A stretch of 64,000 nt of DNA. Origin: Arthrobacter sp. ATA002. Lineage in GTDB: Bacteria; Actinomycetota; Actinomycetes; Actinomycetales; Micrococcaceae. The position numbers and the translations under genes are program-made. The stretch is from the NCBI RefSeq assembly GCF_026898095.1, contig NZ_CP114015.1:62001-126000 (forward strand), written 5' to 3'. The notes beneath the pieces are model-generated. The model ran no database searches, was not told the origin of the DNA, and saw only the letters and a program-made list of their open reading frames with translations. Below are positions 17,371 to 27,311 of the stretch, piece after piece; positions within the stretch are counted from its first letter, which is position 1, and every line of letters begins with the position of its first letter.

Positions 17371-17430
17371 ATGAACTTATTTTCGATACGTCCCGTCCGG
17401 CGGGTCCGGACCGGCGGAGCCAGCGCATGA
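17371..17430 (+). CDS. Possible 19-residue leader peptide or displaced N-terminus of the DUF445 gene
   Basis: An ATG-initiated frame, MNLFSIRPVRRVRTGGASA, ends in a TGA that overlaps the ATG of the DUF445 gene (ATGA). Two readings are possible: a short coupled leader, or the true N-terminus of DUF445 separated by one missing base. The ribosome-binding site before it is weak. Confidence 0.3.
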   Translation: MNLFSIRPVRRVRTGGASA

Positions 17431-18683
17431 GCGTCCCGCTGCTGAATGACGTCGAACGCGCGGCGGGCCTGCGGCGGATGAAAATGCTGGCCACCGGCCT
17501 GCTCGTGCTGCTGGCGGTTATCTTCGTGTTTTCCTTTGCCCTGCAGGACCGCTACCCCTGGCTGCAGTATGTCCGTGCGGCAGCGGAGGGCGGCATGGTG
17601 GGGGCCCTGGCGGACTGGTTCGCCGTTACGGCGCTCTTCAAGCACCCGATGGGCGTGAAAATCCCGCACACGGCCATCATTCCCCGCAAAAAGGACCAGA
17701 TTGGCGCATCCCTGGGGCAGTTCGTGGAGAGCAACTTCCTCTCCGAGGAGGTCATCCGCCAGAAGCTGGGATCCATGGCGCTGGCGCAAAAAGCCGGGGC
17801 CTGGCTGGAGCGCCCGGAGAGTGCGGCCCGGGTGGCTACCGAAGGTTCGGCGGCTATCCGCGGAATCCTGCGGGTTTTGGACGATGACGCGGTCAAGGCC
17901 GTCCTGGAGTCCATGTTCCGGCGCCACGTGGTTGATCCGCCCTGGGGCCCGCCGATGGGCCGGGTGGCGGAGAAGGTCTTCGACGAAGGGCACCACCACC
18001 AGCTGGTGAACCTGGTGGTGGACAGCATCAGCGACTGGGTGGCCGCCAACCCGTACATCATTTCCGAACTGGTCACCCAGCGTTCCCCGTCCTGGGTTCC
18101 GTCCTTTGTGGACGACCTGGTGGGAGACCGGGTGCAGGTGGAGGTGCGGCGCTTCCTGACGGCTGTGCAGGAGGATCCGAACCACGAGCTGCGCCGCGCC
18201 CTGGACGACTACCTCAAGGGCCTGGCCCGGGACCTGCAGGAGGACCCGGCGGTCATGGCGAAGGCAGACGCGATCAAGGAGCAGGTCCTCGACGACCCGC
18301 GGGTCCAGCAGCTCATTACTTCCACCTGGGCCACGGTCAAGAATGCCCTGACAACCGCCGTCGACGACCCGGACAGTGAGCTGACGCGGAACTTCAAGGC
18401 AGCAGTGCAGGACTTCGGCCGCCGGCTGACCACTGACACGGAACTCGCAGCGAAGGTGAACAACTGGATCGCCGACGGCGCCGGCTACCTGGTCAAGACC
18501 TACAGCAGTGACATTGCCGCAGTGATCACCGAGACGGTTGAGCACTGGGACGCCCGGGAAACGTCCGAGAAGATCGAGCTTCAGGTGGGCAAGGACCTGC
18601 AGTTCATCCGCATCAACGGCACAGTGGTCGGGTCCCTGGCGGGGCTGGCAATTTTCAGTGTCGCGCACGCCGTCTTCGGCTAG
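17427..18683 (+). CDS. DUF445 domain-containing membrane protein
   Basis: The product is 418 residues. An N-terminal membrane helix (about 20-45) is followed by the DUF445 signature 'GGMVGALADWFAVTALFKHPMGVKIPHTAIIP' pattern (starting near residue 55) and a long, mostly helical, amphipathic middle. A C-terminal membrane helix 'VVGSLAGLAIFSVAHAVFG' anchors the end. Function of the family is unknown; a role at the envelope is assumed because both ends are hydrophobic. It stands between the divergent GH15 gene and a convergent helical protein gene. No clear ribosome-binding site is seen at ATG 17427. Confidence 0.88.
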   Translation: MSVPLLNDVERAAGLRRMKMLATGLLVLLAVIFVFSFALQDRYPWLQYVRAAAEGGMVGALADWFAVTALFKHPMGVKIPHTAIIPRKKDQIGASLGQFVESNFLSEEVIRQKLGSMALAQKAGAWLERPESAARVATEGSAAIRGILRVLDDDAVKAVLESMFRRHVVDPPWGPPMGRVAEKVFDEGHHHQLVNLVVDSISDWVAANPYIISELVTQRSPSWVPSFVDDLVGDRVQVEVRRFLTAVQEDPNHELRRALDDYLKGLARDLQEDPAVMAKADAIKEQVLDDPRVQQLITSTWATVKNALTTAVDDPDSELTRNFKAAVQDFGRRLTTDTELAAKVNNWIADGAGYLVKTYSSDIAAVITETVEHWDARETSEKIELQVGKDLQFIRINGTVVGSLAGLAIFSVAHAVFG

Positions 18684-18753
18684 GCCGGCGGCAAGGGCTG
18701 GCAAGGCCGGGGGCGTGCCGGTCCGAGGGCCAAGGCCCGGCCGGCCCTACTGG

Positions 18754-19503
18754 TTATGAAGCGCCGCCGGGCAGCCGGCGCAGGTCTTCGGCCAGTTCTC
18801 CGCTAATGGTGTCCGGGGCCGGGCCGAAGGCCTTGCGCGCCGTTTTGATGACGCCCTTGCCCATCGCGTGGTTGCCTGCGCCGCCCACCACTGCGCCAAC
18901 TCCCAGCGGCAGCGCGCGTCCCAGCATGGCCGTGCCCTGCCGGGCGACAATGCGCTTGGTGAACTGTTTGCGGATGGACGAACCAACGCCGCCCATCAGC
19001 CCGGAGGGCATTCCGCCCAGGGAGCTGGCCCACGGTTTGGCACCGCGCCCGGCGACGGACTGCATCATGGCAGTTCCTTCTTCGCCCAGCATGATGGCCA
19101 TGACCATGGTCCGGGACCGTTCCGGGTCCTCCAGCTGCACGCCGTGCAGTTCCGCCACGGACTGGGCGAAAAGCGCGGTGGCTTCGAGGAAGCCAACGGT
19201 CGCGGCAGCGGAAAGGCCCAGGGCCGCCACGGTTCCAATGGCCGGGACGACGGCCGTGGCTCCCACAGCTGCTCCCCCGCCGGTTACGGTGGCCAGGTAA
19301 TGCTTCTCGATGAGCGCGACCAGTTCCGCGGGCGCCGCGTCCGGATGCTTGCGCTGCAGTCTGCGGATGTTGGCCAGGACCAAGGGGCGCTGGACCTCCA
19401 CGGCCCGTTCCATTGCCCGCAGCAGTCCAGCCTTCGGTGTGCCGTCCTTTTCAAAGACGGCACCTCCGGCAACCTTGAAGGCACGGTTGGATACAAAACC
19501 CAC
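18754..19503 (-). CDS. Conserved hypothetical protein with a glycine/alanine-rich hydrophobic core
   Basis: The product is 249 residues. It opens with 'MGFVSNRAFKVAGGAVFEKDG', then a helical region, then a long Gly/Ala/Val segment (about 75-110: 'GGAAVGATAVVPAIGTVAALGL') and a second one (about 200-225: 'LPLGVGAVVGGAGNHAMGKGV') that could be membrane-inserted hairpins. This pattern recalls EcsC-like or stress-linked actinobacterial proteins, but I cannot assign a family with confidence. It converges on DUF445. ATG 19503 is preceded by AAGGAGCGTTGCC. Confidence 0.65.
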   Translation of the reverse strand: MGFVSNRAFKVAGGAVFEKDGTPKAGLLRAMERAVEVQRPLVLANIRRLQRKHPDAAPAELVALIEKHYLATVTGGGAAVGATAVVPAIGTVAALGLSAAATVGFLEATALFAQSVAELHGVQLEDPERSRTMVMAIMLGEEGTAMMQSVAGRGAKPWASSLGGMPSGLMGGVGSSIRKQFTKRIVARQGTAMLGRALPLGVGAVVGGAGNHAMGKGVIKTARKAFGPAPDTISGELAEDLRRLPGGAS

Positions 19504-19575
19504 GGCAACGCTCCTTTGTAACTTCGGCGGACCGGTGCGGTGACCGGCCCGGTTAAGCCTACGTGAGGCAGATAC

Positions 19576-19612
19576 GAAAAAGCGGGGCCGGCGGATATCC
19601 GCCGGCCCCGCT
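19576..19612 (-). terminator. Strong Rho-independent terminator of the GlsB-like gene
   Basis: A perfect 15-bp stem (19581-19595 with 19598-19612, 2-nt loop) is followed on the minus strand by TTTTT (19576-19580). It lies directly downstream of the leftward GlsB/YeaQ gene. Confidence 0.88.
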
Positions 19613-19660
19613 CCCTGCAGTTACTGCAGGGATCCGCGCCGAGGCGCGAAACTCGTGAAA

Positions 19661-19929
19661 CTACGCGCGGCTGCCACTCTTGCGAGTAACGAAGCCGTAG
19701 ATCACGAGGACAACGAGAGAGCCCAGGATGGCTACGAGCCAGGTCTCGATGGAGAAGAATTCATTGATGTCGGCACCGAAAGGGCGCCGCCGATCCAACC
19801 ACCAAGCAGGGCGCCGATGACGCCGAGAACCAAAGTGGCGATCCAGCCGCCGCCCTGGCGGCCCGGAAGGATGGCCTTTGCGATAGCACCGGCGATAAGA
19901 CCCAGAATAAGGAAAGCAATGAAACCCAT
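19661..19929 (-). CDS. GlsB/YeaQ/YmgE family stress response membrane protein (frameshifted as assembled)
   Basis: The repaired product is about 89 residues with three short membrane helices and the glycine pattern of the transglycosylase-associated/YeaQ family: 'IAFLILGLIAGAIAKAILPG' and 'LVLGVIGALLGGWIGGAL'. The present frame turns into unrelated residues (SVPTSMNSSPSRPGS) after GGAL. Adding one T to TTT (A-run 19779-19781 on the plus strand) restores 'GGALFGADINEFFS' and a C-terminal helix 'LVAILGSLVVLVIYGFV', ending with TAG at 19661. It is probably a general stress protein of the cytoplasmic membrane. Terminator follows. Confidence 0.85.
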
Positions 19930-20095
19930 GATGTACTCCTTGCTGTGTGAACGAGTGATGATTTCGTTGTTTTACTGAGCGGCCTGTGGGCCGCGCTTTC
20001 CTCCACTGTACTTCATAAGCATGCTTATGTAGTAGTCGAAGCGGATTTTCCTTCCCCGGTTATCAATGTTAGGACCGTTTGTATTCCTTGCTGCT

Positions 20096-20725
20096 TCAGG
20101 GTGGGGTTGATACATAACGGCGCAGAAAGATCCCGACGTCGCGGGCTTCCTCAGGACCGATTGAGTGCCCCATTCCGGGATACGTCCGCGCGGTCAAGGC
20201 GGTATTCTCCCGGAGCCAATTCTCCGTGTGGACAATCGCATCTTCATTGATGACCCAGTCATTCCGGTCCCGCCCCCAGAAGTACGGAACCGGCTCCGGC
20301 AGCGGTTCGGCCATGGCCAGCAGTTCGTTTTCCGCTATGAATCCGGACAGTCCGACGACGGCGCGGAAACCGGCGGGACGCAGCCGCAGCAGCGTAGTTG
20401 CCATGGCCATGCCCTGGGAAAACCCGAGCAGCGAAACGCCCGTATAGGAGCCGCCGGCACGGATTTTATCCACCCGGGCGAGCAGACCGGACGCTGCCTC
20501 CAGCACTTCCGAGGTATCCGATCCAAGGTAGGGATCCAACAGGAACCATCCGAAGGAATCCCCCACCGGAAAGCTGCCCTGCAGGGCAACACCGGTGACC
20601 CCGGCCGGCAGCGACGGGAATAGCCGGACCATTCCAGCCTCGTCGGCACCGTAGCCGTGCAGCATCACCAGGAGGTGGGTTCCGGGACGGGCCGGGGCTT
20701 CAGCGGACCAGATTTCCTTCTGCAT
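20096..20725 (-). CDS. Alpha/beta hydrolase, phospholipase/carboxylesterase family
   Basis: The product is 209 residues. It has the oxyanion strand 'LLVMLHGYGADEAGMV', nucleophile elbow 'LLGFSQGMAMA' (Ser about residue 105), and a late 'PGMGHSIGPEEARD' with the catalytic His. The acid is probably in 'DRNDWVIN'. Length and motif order fit the YpfH/esterase group that cleaves short acyl or thioester substrates. ATG 20725 starts MQKEIWSAE. It is alone between the GlsB-like gene and the long gap upstream of fruK. Confidence 0.85.
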   Translation of the reverse strand: MQKEIWSAEAPARPGTHLLVMLHGYGADEAGMVRLFPSLPAGVTGVALQGSFPVGDSFGWFLLDPYLGSDTSEVLEAASGLLARVDKIRAGGSYTGVSLLGFSQGMAMATTLLRLRPAGFRAVVGLSGFIAENELLAMAEPLPEPVPYFWGRDRNDWVINEDAIVHTENWLRENTALTARTYPGMGHSIGPEEARDVGIFLRRYVSTPP

Positions 20726-21106
20726 CCATTTACCCTAGACCGCCGGCCCGCCCTCAGCCGCCAAGCGGTGCGCTGCTTGGCGGATGCGCCCGCCGCGGCG
20801 TGCCAATTCCGTCTTGGGAACGGCCGTCCCGACGCAGGTTATTGCAAGCGCCGATCGACCAAAAGTACGCTGGATTGAGCACACCGGACATGGTGCGCAC
20901 CACAGATTGCAGGTGTCATTCCTTGGCTCCCTTCAACTCATAACAGCTTCCCGCAGCTCCCAGCATCATTGACGGACCGTGCGGCGCCGGCCGCCCAGGA
21001 CCTCTTCGCCAGTGATTCCGCCACTGCTGCAGCACCGGCAGGCACGGCCGCCGCCCGGCCCCGGCTAAAGCCGCAGTATCCCCAGGAGCCCGAACATGGT
21101 GGTTCA
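20726..21106. other. 381-bp gap upstream of fruK
   Basis: No gene can be supported here. A 9-bp inverted repeat CCGCCAAGC/GCTTGGCGG (20758-20766, 20775-20783) is present. A plus-strand frame entering fruK from a TTG at about 20969 adds an Ala/Pro-rich extension unlike any FruK and is probably not translated. No DeoR-type fruR gene, which often precedes fruK in Actinobacteria, is visible. A four-codon frame ATG-GTG-GTT-CAA-TGA with AGGAG 8 nt before it overlaps the fruK start. Confidence 0.5.
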
Positions 21107-22138
21107 ATGATCGTCACCCTTACTGTCAATCCCAGCTTGGACCGGACCGTTGAACTGCCCGGGACCCTGGTCCGCGGCGCTGTCCAGCGCGCCACAGCGA
21201 TCAGCGGGGACCCCGGAGGCAAAGGCGTCAATGTTTGCCGGGCCCTGACCGCGTCCGGGGTTCGGGCGGTGGCGGTCCTGCCCGGCCGGGACGACGATCC
21301 CGTGATGGCCGGGCTGCGTTCCGCCGGTGTCAGCTATGCAAACCTGCCGATCGCGGCCGCGCTCCGGAGCAACATCACGCTCACCGAACCCGACGGCACG
21401 ACCACCAAGATCAACGTTCCGGGCCCGCCGCTCGATGCCGGGGAACAGGAAGGCCTCCTTGACCTGCTCCTTGCCACCTGTGCCGCCGGCGAGGACGGCT
21501 CCCCGGCGTCCTGGCTGGTGCTTGCCGGTTCCCTTCCGCCGGGGGCCTCACCGGACCTCTATGCCCTGGTCACCCACGCCGTCCGGCAGCGCTTCGGAAA
21601 CCGGGCGCCGCGGATCGCCATTGATTCCTCCGGACCTCCCCTCCTGGGTGCGCTCCTTCACAATGCCGCCCCCGACCTGCTCAAGCCGAACGCCGAGGAG
21701 CTGGCCGAAGTGACGGGCATCGGCACCGAGGATGAGCTCGAGAGGGATCCCGCCCTCGCGGTCACGGCGGCCCGCACCCTGGTTGCCCGGGGTGTCGGCG
21801 CCGTCCTGGCGACCCTGGGACCCAAGGGGGCACTGCTGGTCACCGCCGGCGGTGCCTGGCAGGCAACCCGCCCTCCCGTTGAAGCCAGGTCAACCGTCGG
21901 GGCCGGAGATTCCTCGCTGGCCGGTTTCCTGCTGGCCGACGTGGCCGGAGCGCCGCCCCGGGACTGCCTCCGCCAGGCGGTTGCCCACGGAGCCGCTGCG
22001 GCGGCCCTGCCCGGCACGGCTGTCCCCGCCCTCTCCCAGACCGACCCCGCCGCGGTGACCGTGACGGAGATTGCCGGTCCTGTTGCCGTGCCGCACACCG
22101 GCTCCGCCCGGGCAGCATCCACCAAGGAGGAAGACTAA
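21107..22138 (+). CDS. fruK: 1-phosphofructokinase
   Basis: The product is about 343 residues of the PfkB (ribokinase) family. It phosphorylates fructose 1-phosphate made by FruA. The N-terminus 'MIVTLTVNPSLDRTVEL' and 'GGKGVNVCRAL' are typical of FruK. The C-terminal signature reads 'STVGAGDSSLAGFLLA', with the catalytic Asp in GAGD; the residue before TVGAGD is Ser rather than the common Asp. ATG 21107 is overlapped by the stop of a four-codon upstream frame that has the better AGGAG site, so either coupling or a missing base (giving MVVQMIVTL) is possible. The stop overlaps the fruA start (TAATG). Confidence 0.93.
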   Translation: MIVTLTVNPSLDRTVELPGTLVRGAVQRATAISGDPGGKGVNVCRALTASGVRAVAVLPGRDDDPVMAGLRSAGVSYANLPIAAALRSNITLTEPDGTTTKINVPGPPLDAGEQEGLLDLLLATCAAGEDGSPASWLVLAGSLPPGASPDLYALVTHAVRQRFGNRAPRIAIDSSGPPLLGALLHNAAPDLLKPNAEELAEVTGIGTEDELERDPALAVTAARTLVARGVGAVLATLGPKGALLVTAGGAWQATRPPVEARSTVGAGDSSLAGFLLADVAGAPPRDCLRQAVAHGAAAAALPGTAVPALSQTDPAAVTVTEIAGPVAVPHTGSARAASTKEED

Positions 22139-24298
22139 TGTCTGAACTCATCACGCCGGAGTTAGTGACACTGGACCAAAATCTGGGACCTGAACGTTCG
22201 GAGGTGATCCGCCACCTGGTCCAAAACGTCGTCTCGGCGGGCCGCGCCACCAGCTTCGATGACCTCTATTCCGATGCCATGGCCCGAGAATCCAAGACAG
22301 CAACCGGAGTTCCGGGCGGCATCGCCATCCCCCACTGCCGGTCCGCTGCCGTCACGGAACCAACCCTGGTTATGGCACGCATCCACCCGCCGGTGGACTG
22401 GGGCGCCAAAGACGGGCCGGCGGACATTGTCTTCTTCATTGCCGCCCCTGAAGGCGCCGACCAGGAACACCTGCAGCTGCTCGCCAAACTGGCCCGTTCG
22501 CTGATCAAGAAGAACTTCACGGGGGCGCTCCGGACCGCCCAGTCCCCCGCGGAAATCGTGGAACTGGTCGACGGCGCCCTGGGCCTGGGCCCCGTCCCGC
22601 CGCCCCAGGCGGAAACCGCGGGCACTCCGGGAGCAGCTTCCGGCGCTCCGCGCGGCGCCCACACCGCAGGTGCCCGGCCGGCTGACGCTGATACCGGCGC
22701 CGGAACAGCCGGCAGCGGTGGGACATCCGGCACCGGGGGCGGGGAAGCCGCGTCCGGGGAACACCCCGCCGGCACGTCCGGCGCCGGGGAGCCCCGGCGG
22801 CTCGTGGCCGTTACGGCATGTCCCACCGGCATCGCCCACACGTATATGGCCGCGGATTCCCTGGGGGCCGCGGCAGCGGAGCGCGGCGTCGACCTCCAAG
22901 TGGAGACGCAGGGCTCGGCCGGCTCCACTCCGCTGGATCCGTCCGTGATCCGGAATGCTGATGCCGTCATCTTTGCCACCGACGTTGATGTGCGGGACAA
23001 GGGCCGGTTCGCCGGGCTGCCCGTGGTCAGCGGTCCGGTGAAGCGGGGCATCGACGAACCGGGCGTCATGATCGACGAGGCCCTGGCTTCGGCAAAGGAC
23101 CCGCACGCCCGGCGGGTGGCCGGCGGAGGAGGCCCCGGAGGGAGGAACGGGACGCCGAAAGCAGCGGCGGCGGAGAAGGATTCGGCGGCCAGCTCAAGCG
23201 TGCGCTGCTGACCGGCGTCAGCTACATGATTCCGTTCGTTGCCGGCGGCGGCCTGCTGATTGCCCTGGGCTTCCTGCTGGGCGGGTACGAACTCTCGCTG
23301 TCCAGCGACGACGGCACCCTCACCGGCGACATCATCCTCGACGGAAACACCCTGTTCAGCCCCGGGCCGGAGGGCCTGCTGACCTATCTGGGCGCAGTCT
23401 TCTGGAAGATCGGAAACCTGTCCCTCGGCTTCCTGGTGCCGGCGCTGGCCGGCTACATTGCCTATGCCCTGGCGGACCGCCCGGGCATCGCCCCCGGCTT
23501 CACGGCCGGCGCCGTCGCGCTCTTCATGGACGCCGGGTTCATTGGCGGCATCATCGGCGGCCTGCTGGCCGGCTACGTCGCCAAGTGGGTGGGCAGCTGG
23601 AAGGTACCGGCCTGGCTCAGGGCCTGATGCCGGTGGTCATCATCCCCCTCGTTGCCTCCCTGATAGCCTCGGGCCTGATGATCCTGGTCCTGGGCGGACC
23701 AATTGCCGGCCTGACCCTCGCCCTGAACGACTGGCTCACCGGACTGTCCGGAGCCGCCGCCATCGTGCTGGGCATTATTCTGGGCCTGATGATGGGCTCG
23801 GACCTCGGCGGTCCCATCAACAAGGTCGCATACGCCTTTGCCGTCGCCGGCCTGGGCGAAGGCAGCTTCGAGAACCAGGCGCCATGGCAGATCATGGCGG
23901 CGGTGATGGCCGCGGGCATGGTTCCTCCGCTGGGCATGGCATTGGCCACCGTTCTGGACAAGCAGCAGTTCTCCATGGCGCTGCGGGAAAACGGGAAGGC
24001 CGCATGGCTGCTGGGAGCCGCGTTCATTTCGGAGGGCGCCATTCCGTTCGCCGCCGCGGATCCGTTCCGGGTCATCCCGTCCTGCATGGTCGGCGGTGCC
24101 GTTGCCGGCGCCATATGCATGGGGACAGGCGTGACGTCGCAGGCACCGCACGGCGGTATCTTCGTCTTCTTCGCCATTGGCAACGTACTGATGTTCATCG
24201 TGGCTATCCTCGCGGGAATGGCGGCCTCAGGATTGATCTATGTTGCCCTTAAGCGATGGACGTCGCCTAAGCGTGCCGAGGAGCCGGTCATTGCTTAA
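22138..24298 (+). CDS. fruA: Fructose-specific PTS permease EIIABC (two frameshifts as assembled)
   Basis: The repaired product is about 720 residues with domains in order. EIIA (1-150) has 'GGIAIPHCRS' and its phosphorylated His. An Ala/Gly/Pro linker follows. EIIB (about 220-320) has 'VAVTACPTGIAHTYMAAD' with the phosphorylated Cys. EIIC (about 360-720) has 'SYMIPFVAGGGLLIALGFLLG', 'GFTAGAVALFMDAGFIGGII' and 'ISEGAIPFAAADPFRVIPS'. Two breaks are each fixed by one added G: at 23178 (AAGGA to AAGGGA, giving 'GFGGQLKRALLTGVSY') and at 23614 (TGGCTC to TGGGCTC, giving 'VPAWAQGLMPVVIIPL'). It imports and phosphorylates fructose and lies between fruK and ptsI. Confidence 0.93.
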
Positions 24299-24328
24299 CC
24301 CACCAACCATCCACGGAGAGGCACATTG

Positions 24329-26036
24329 ATGCGGACCATCACGGGAATCGGAGTCAGCGCCGGACGGGTGCTGGGGCCCTCGCTGCGGATGCCGCCACCG
24401 GTGCCCGAGCCCGACGCAGATGCAAGGTTCGGCGCGGACAGCACAGTGGATGGTGAGAAGGCGCGCCTGAAGGACGCCGCCGAAGACGTTCGGGATGATC
24501 TGCGGCACCGCGCCGAAACAGCATCGGGTGACGCCAAGGCCGTCCTGAACGCAACGGCCATGATGGCAACGGATCCGATGCTGCTCAAGGCGGCCGGGAA
24601 ACATATCAACGCGGGCATGACCCCGGAACGCGCCGTCTGGGAGGCGGGAATGGAGGTGGCGGCCATGCTGCAGAGCCTGGGCGGCTATATGGCCGAGCGC
24701 ACCCAGGATGTCCTCGATGTTCGGGCCCGCATCGTCGCCCGGCTGGACGGGCTGCCGGCCCCCGGGATCCCGGCGTCCGATGTTCCGTTCATCCTCCTCG
24801 CCGAAGAACTGGCTCCCGCGGACACCGCCACATTGGATCCCGCCAAGGTGATCGGCCTGCTGACATCGGGCGGCGGGCCGCAGTCCCACACCGCCATTCT
24901 GGCCCGTTCCCTCGGGCTTCCCGCCGTGGTGGGTGCCCCGGACGCCGACTCGATTGCCGACGGCGCCGAACTCTTCCTCGACGGCGCCTCCGGAACCGTA
25001 GTGGTGGAACCCGGGACCGCCGAGCGGGAAGCGGCGCAAAAGTACGCAGCCAGGGTTTCCTCCCGCCGTTCAGCGGCAAGGGCATGACGTCGGACGGGTA
25101 CGCCGTTCCGCTGCTCGCCAACGTCGGCTCCGGCAAGGACGCCCGTGCCGCTGCAGTGGCCGGCGCCGAAGGGATCGGCCTGCTGCGCACTGAGTTCTGC
25201 TTTCTGGGCCGTGATTCCGAACCCGGCGTGGAGGAGCAGGTGCAGGCCTACGGAACCGTCTTCGAGGCCTTCCCGGGCCGGAAAGTCGTGATCCGCACCC
25301 TGGATGCCGGAGCCGACAAACCGCTTCCGTTCCTGACCGACGCCAGCGAACCCAATCCGGCGCTGGGCGTCCGGGGTTACCGCACGGACCGCACTTCCCC
25401 CGGCGTGCTGGAGCGGCAGCTCGAGGCCATTGCGATTGCTGCGGGCGCACACGAGGCCGACGTTTGGGTCATGGCGCCCATGATCGCGACCGCAGCCGAA
25501 GCCGCGGACTTCGCCGTCATGTGCACCGGAGCGGGGCTGGCCATCCCCGGGGTGATGATTGAGGTTCCCGCAGCCGCAGTGATGGCGCAGTCGATACTGT
25601 CCCGGGTTCGGTTTGCCTCCTCGGCACCAATGACCTCACGCAGTACACCATGGCGGCGGACCGGCAGCTGGGCTCCCTGGCCGCCCTGAACGATCCCTGG
25701 CAGCCTGCGGTCCTGCAGCTGATAAAGAGCACTGTCGGCGGCGCCCGGGCCGCCGAGGCTGCCGCCGCCTCGGACTCCCCGGACGCGCCCAAGAATGTGG
25801 GCGTCTGCGGCGAGTCGGCAGCGGACCCGGCGCTCGCCGTCGTGCTGGCGGGGCTGGGAGTCAACACCCTGTCCATGACCCCGCGGGCGCTGGCAGCCGT
25901 GGGTGCGGTGCTGGCCTCGGTAAGCATTGCCGAAGCCCGGGACCTGGCCTCCCTTGCCCTGGGTGCCCCCTCCGCCGCAGAGGCGCGGTCGGCGGTGCGC
26001 AGCCGGCTCCCCGTCCTGGACGAGCTGGGGCTGTGA
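24329..26036 (+). CDS. ptsI: PTS enzyme I, phosphoenolpyruvate-protein phosphotransferase (two frameshifts as assembled)
   Basis: The repaired product is about 569 residues. EI takes phosphate from PEP and passes it to HPr. The N-terminal HPr-binding/phospho-His domain shows 'TSGGGPQSHTAILARSLGLP' with the active His. The PEP-binding barrel has 'GAEGIGLLRTEFCFLGR', 'IRTLDAGADKPLPF' and 'NPALGVRGYR'. The EI signature near the end reads as 'GTNDLTQYTMAADR' once repaired, followed by 'VGVCGESAADP'. One T added at 25069-25070 and one base at 25620 restore a single frame. ATG 24329 follows GGAGAGG. It lies 31 bp after fruA and 42 bp before the HPr gene. Confidence 0.93.
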
Positions 26037-26078
26037 ACGTCCTCCCAACTACGAAGTGCAACCGGAAGGAAACATCCC

Positions 26079-26357
26079 ATGCCAGAACGTAAAGCCACAA
26101 TCGCGAGCCGGGTGGGCCTGCACGCCCGCCCCGCGTCAATCTTCGCCGAGGCCGCAGCGGCGCAGCCGGTGGATGTCACCATTGCGATGGAGGGTGAGCC
26201 GGCCGACGAAGCGATGGACGCAGCGAGCATGCTGTCCCTGATGAGCCTGGGGGCCTCGAACGGTGATGTGGTGGTGCTGCGGGCGGAAGGCGACGGCGCC
26301 GACGAGGCCCTCGATGCCCTGGTCCAAATTCTGGAAACGGACCTCGACGCGCAATAG
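26079..26357 (+). CDS. ptsH: HPr family phosphocarrier protein
   Basis: The product is 92 residues with the HPr site 'SRVGLHARPASIFAEAA' (His15 equivalent) and a regulatory-Ser region 'AASMLSLMSLGASNGD'. HPr relays phosphate from EI to the sugar permeases, here FruA and probably the DhaM subunit encoded 17 kb away. AAGGAAACATCCC precedes ATG 26079. It is the last gene of the fruK-fruA-ptsI-ptsH unit and is followed by a clear terminator. Confidence 0.93.
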   Translation: MPERKATIASRVGLHARPASIFAEAAAAQPVDVTIAMEGEPADEAMDAASMLSLMSLGASNGDVVVLRAEGDGADEALDALVQILETDLDAQ

Positions 26358-26376
26358 CACCGCCATACCGCGGGGT

Positions 26377-26416
26377 GAAAAGCGGGAGTTTCCGTTGGAC
26401 GGAACTCCCGCTTTTC
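26377..26416 (+). terminator. Terminator of the fru-pts operon
   Basis: GAAAAGCGGGAGTTTCCGT pairs with ACGGAACTCCCGCTTTTC (one bulge), with a TTTT tract on the plus side. It lies 20 bp after the HPr stop codon. Confidence 0.88.
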
Positions 26417-26568
26417 AACCCCGCACCATTTCCGGCAATGGAAACAGCGAAGCCAGCGGAGATAATCCGCTGGCTTCGGTTGTAACGTCACGCTGACCCC
26501 CCACAGGCAGCGGATGTTACATAATCATTATTCTGACACAAGATGATGAAAATGTGGACGTGCGTTGC

Positions 26569-27311
26569 CTATTCTTTATCAAAGGAGCCGTACGCCCTTG
26601 CCAGCAGACCTGGCTTCGGGTGCTTCTTGGCCATTCGGTGCGAGTTCCACATCAGCGCCAGCCCGAAAGCCACCACGATGACTGCCGCATAGTTCAGCAG
26701 GGTGTCCCACCATCCCCGCTCCAGGCCCCACACGAACAGGCTCAGCAGCGTGTGGACGACCGCTGCGCTCATTCCGAGCGCAATAAGGCCGGCACTGAAC
26801 CGGATGTCGCCCGGCTGCCGGGAGTTCAGCGCGAAAGCGGACAGGGCGGGCACCAGACAGGCCGCGACGTATGCCGTGTACAGCCTGCCGGCGTCGCTGT
26901 AGGCCAGCACCGTCACTTGGTCCCGGTACCCGGAGAGGCCGGGCGAGGACCGCGGCAGGTCGCTGAGCAGGAAGAGCACGGTCACCAGCAGCACGGATGC
27001 GGCAAGAACGCAGCGGCCGGCCGGACCCCCAATGAAACGCGCGGCACCCTGTGCATTAAAGGCGGCAGCGAGTTTAAGTCCCAATATCAGGAAGACCGTG
27101 AACAGTGAGTAGCGAAGGATGAGATTCGCAGCGTTCACACCGCCCAGCAGCGGATCAACAAAGAGGTAAATCCGCGGGATACTCAATGCCATCGCCAGCG
27201 ACATGAGAATCAGGGCAGTGAATATCCCCCTGTTCTCACCCCGGGCCGCCCCCGGAGCCCGCAGCAGCGCGAAAAAAGGGTCACACCCAAGGCTGCCCAC
27301 TGTAACGTCAT
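26569..27311 (-). CDS. Multi-pass membrane protein paired with an XRE regulator (frameshifted near the N-terminus)
   Basis: The repaired product is about 247 residues with about seven hydrophobic helices and no obvious catalytic motif ('IFTALILMSLAMALSIPRIY', 'LAASVLLVTVLFLLSDL', 'AVIVVAFGLALMW'). The best start is the ATG at 27311, whose ATGA overlaps the stop of the XRE gene and encodes 'MTLQWAALGVTLF'. It joins the main frame if the T6 run (27272-27277) is read as T7, giving 'GVTLFFALLRAPGAARG'. Such XRE + seven-helix pairs are known in Actinobacteria (some called MAB_1171c-like putative transporters), but their job is not established. Confidence 0.65.
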
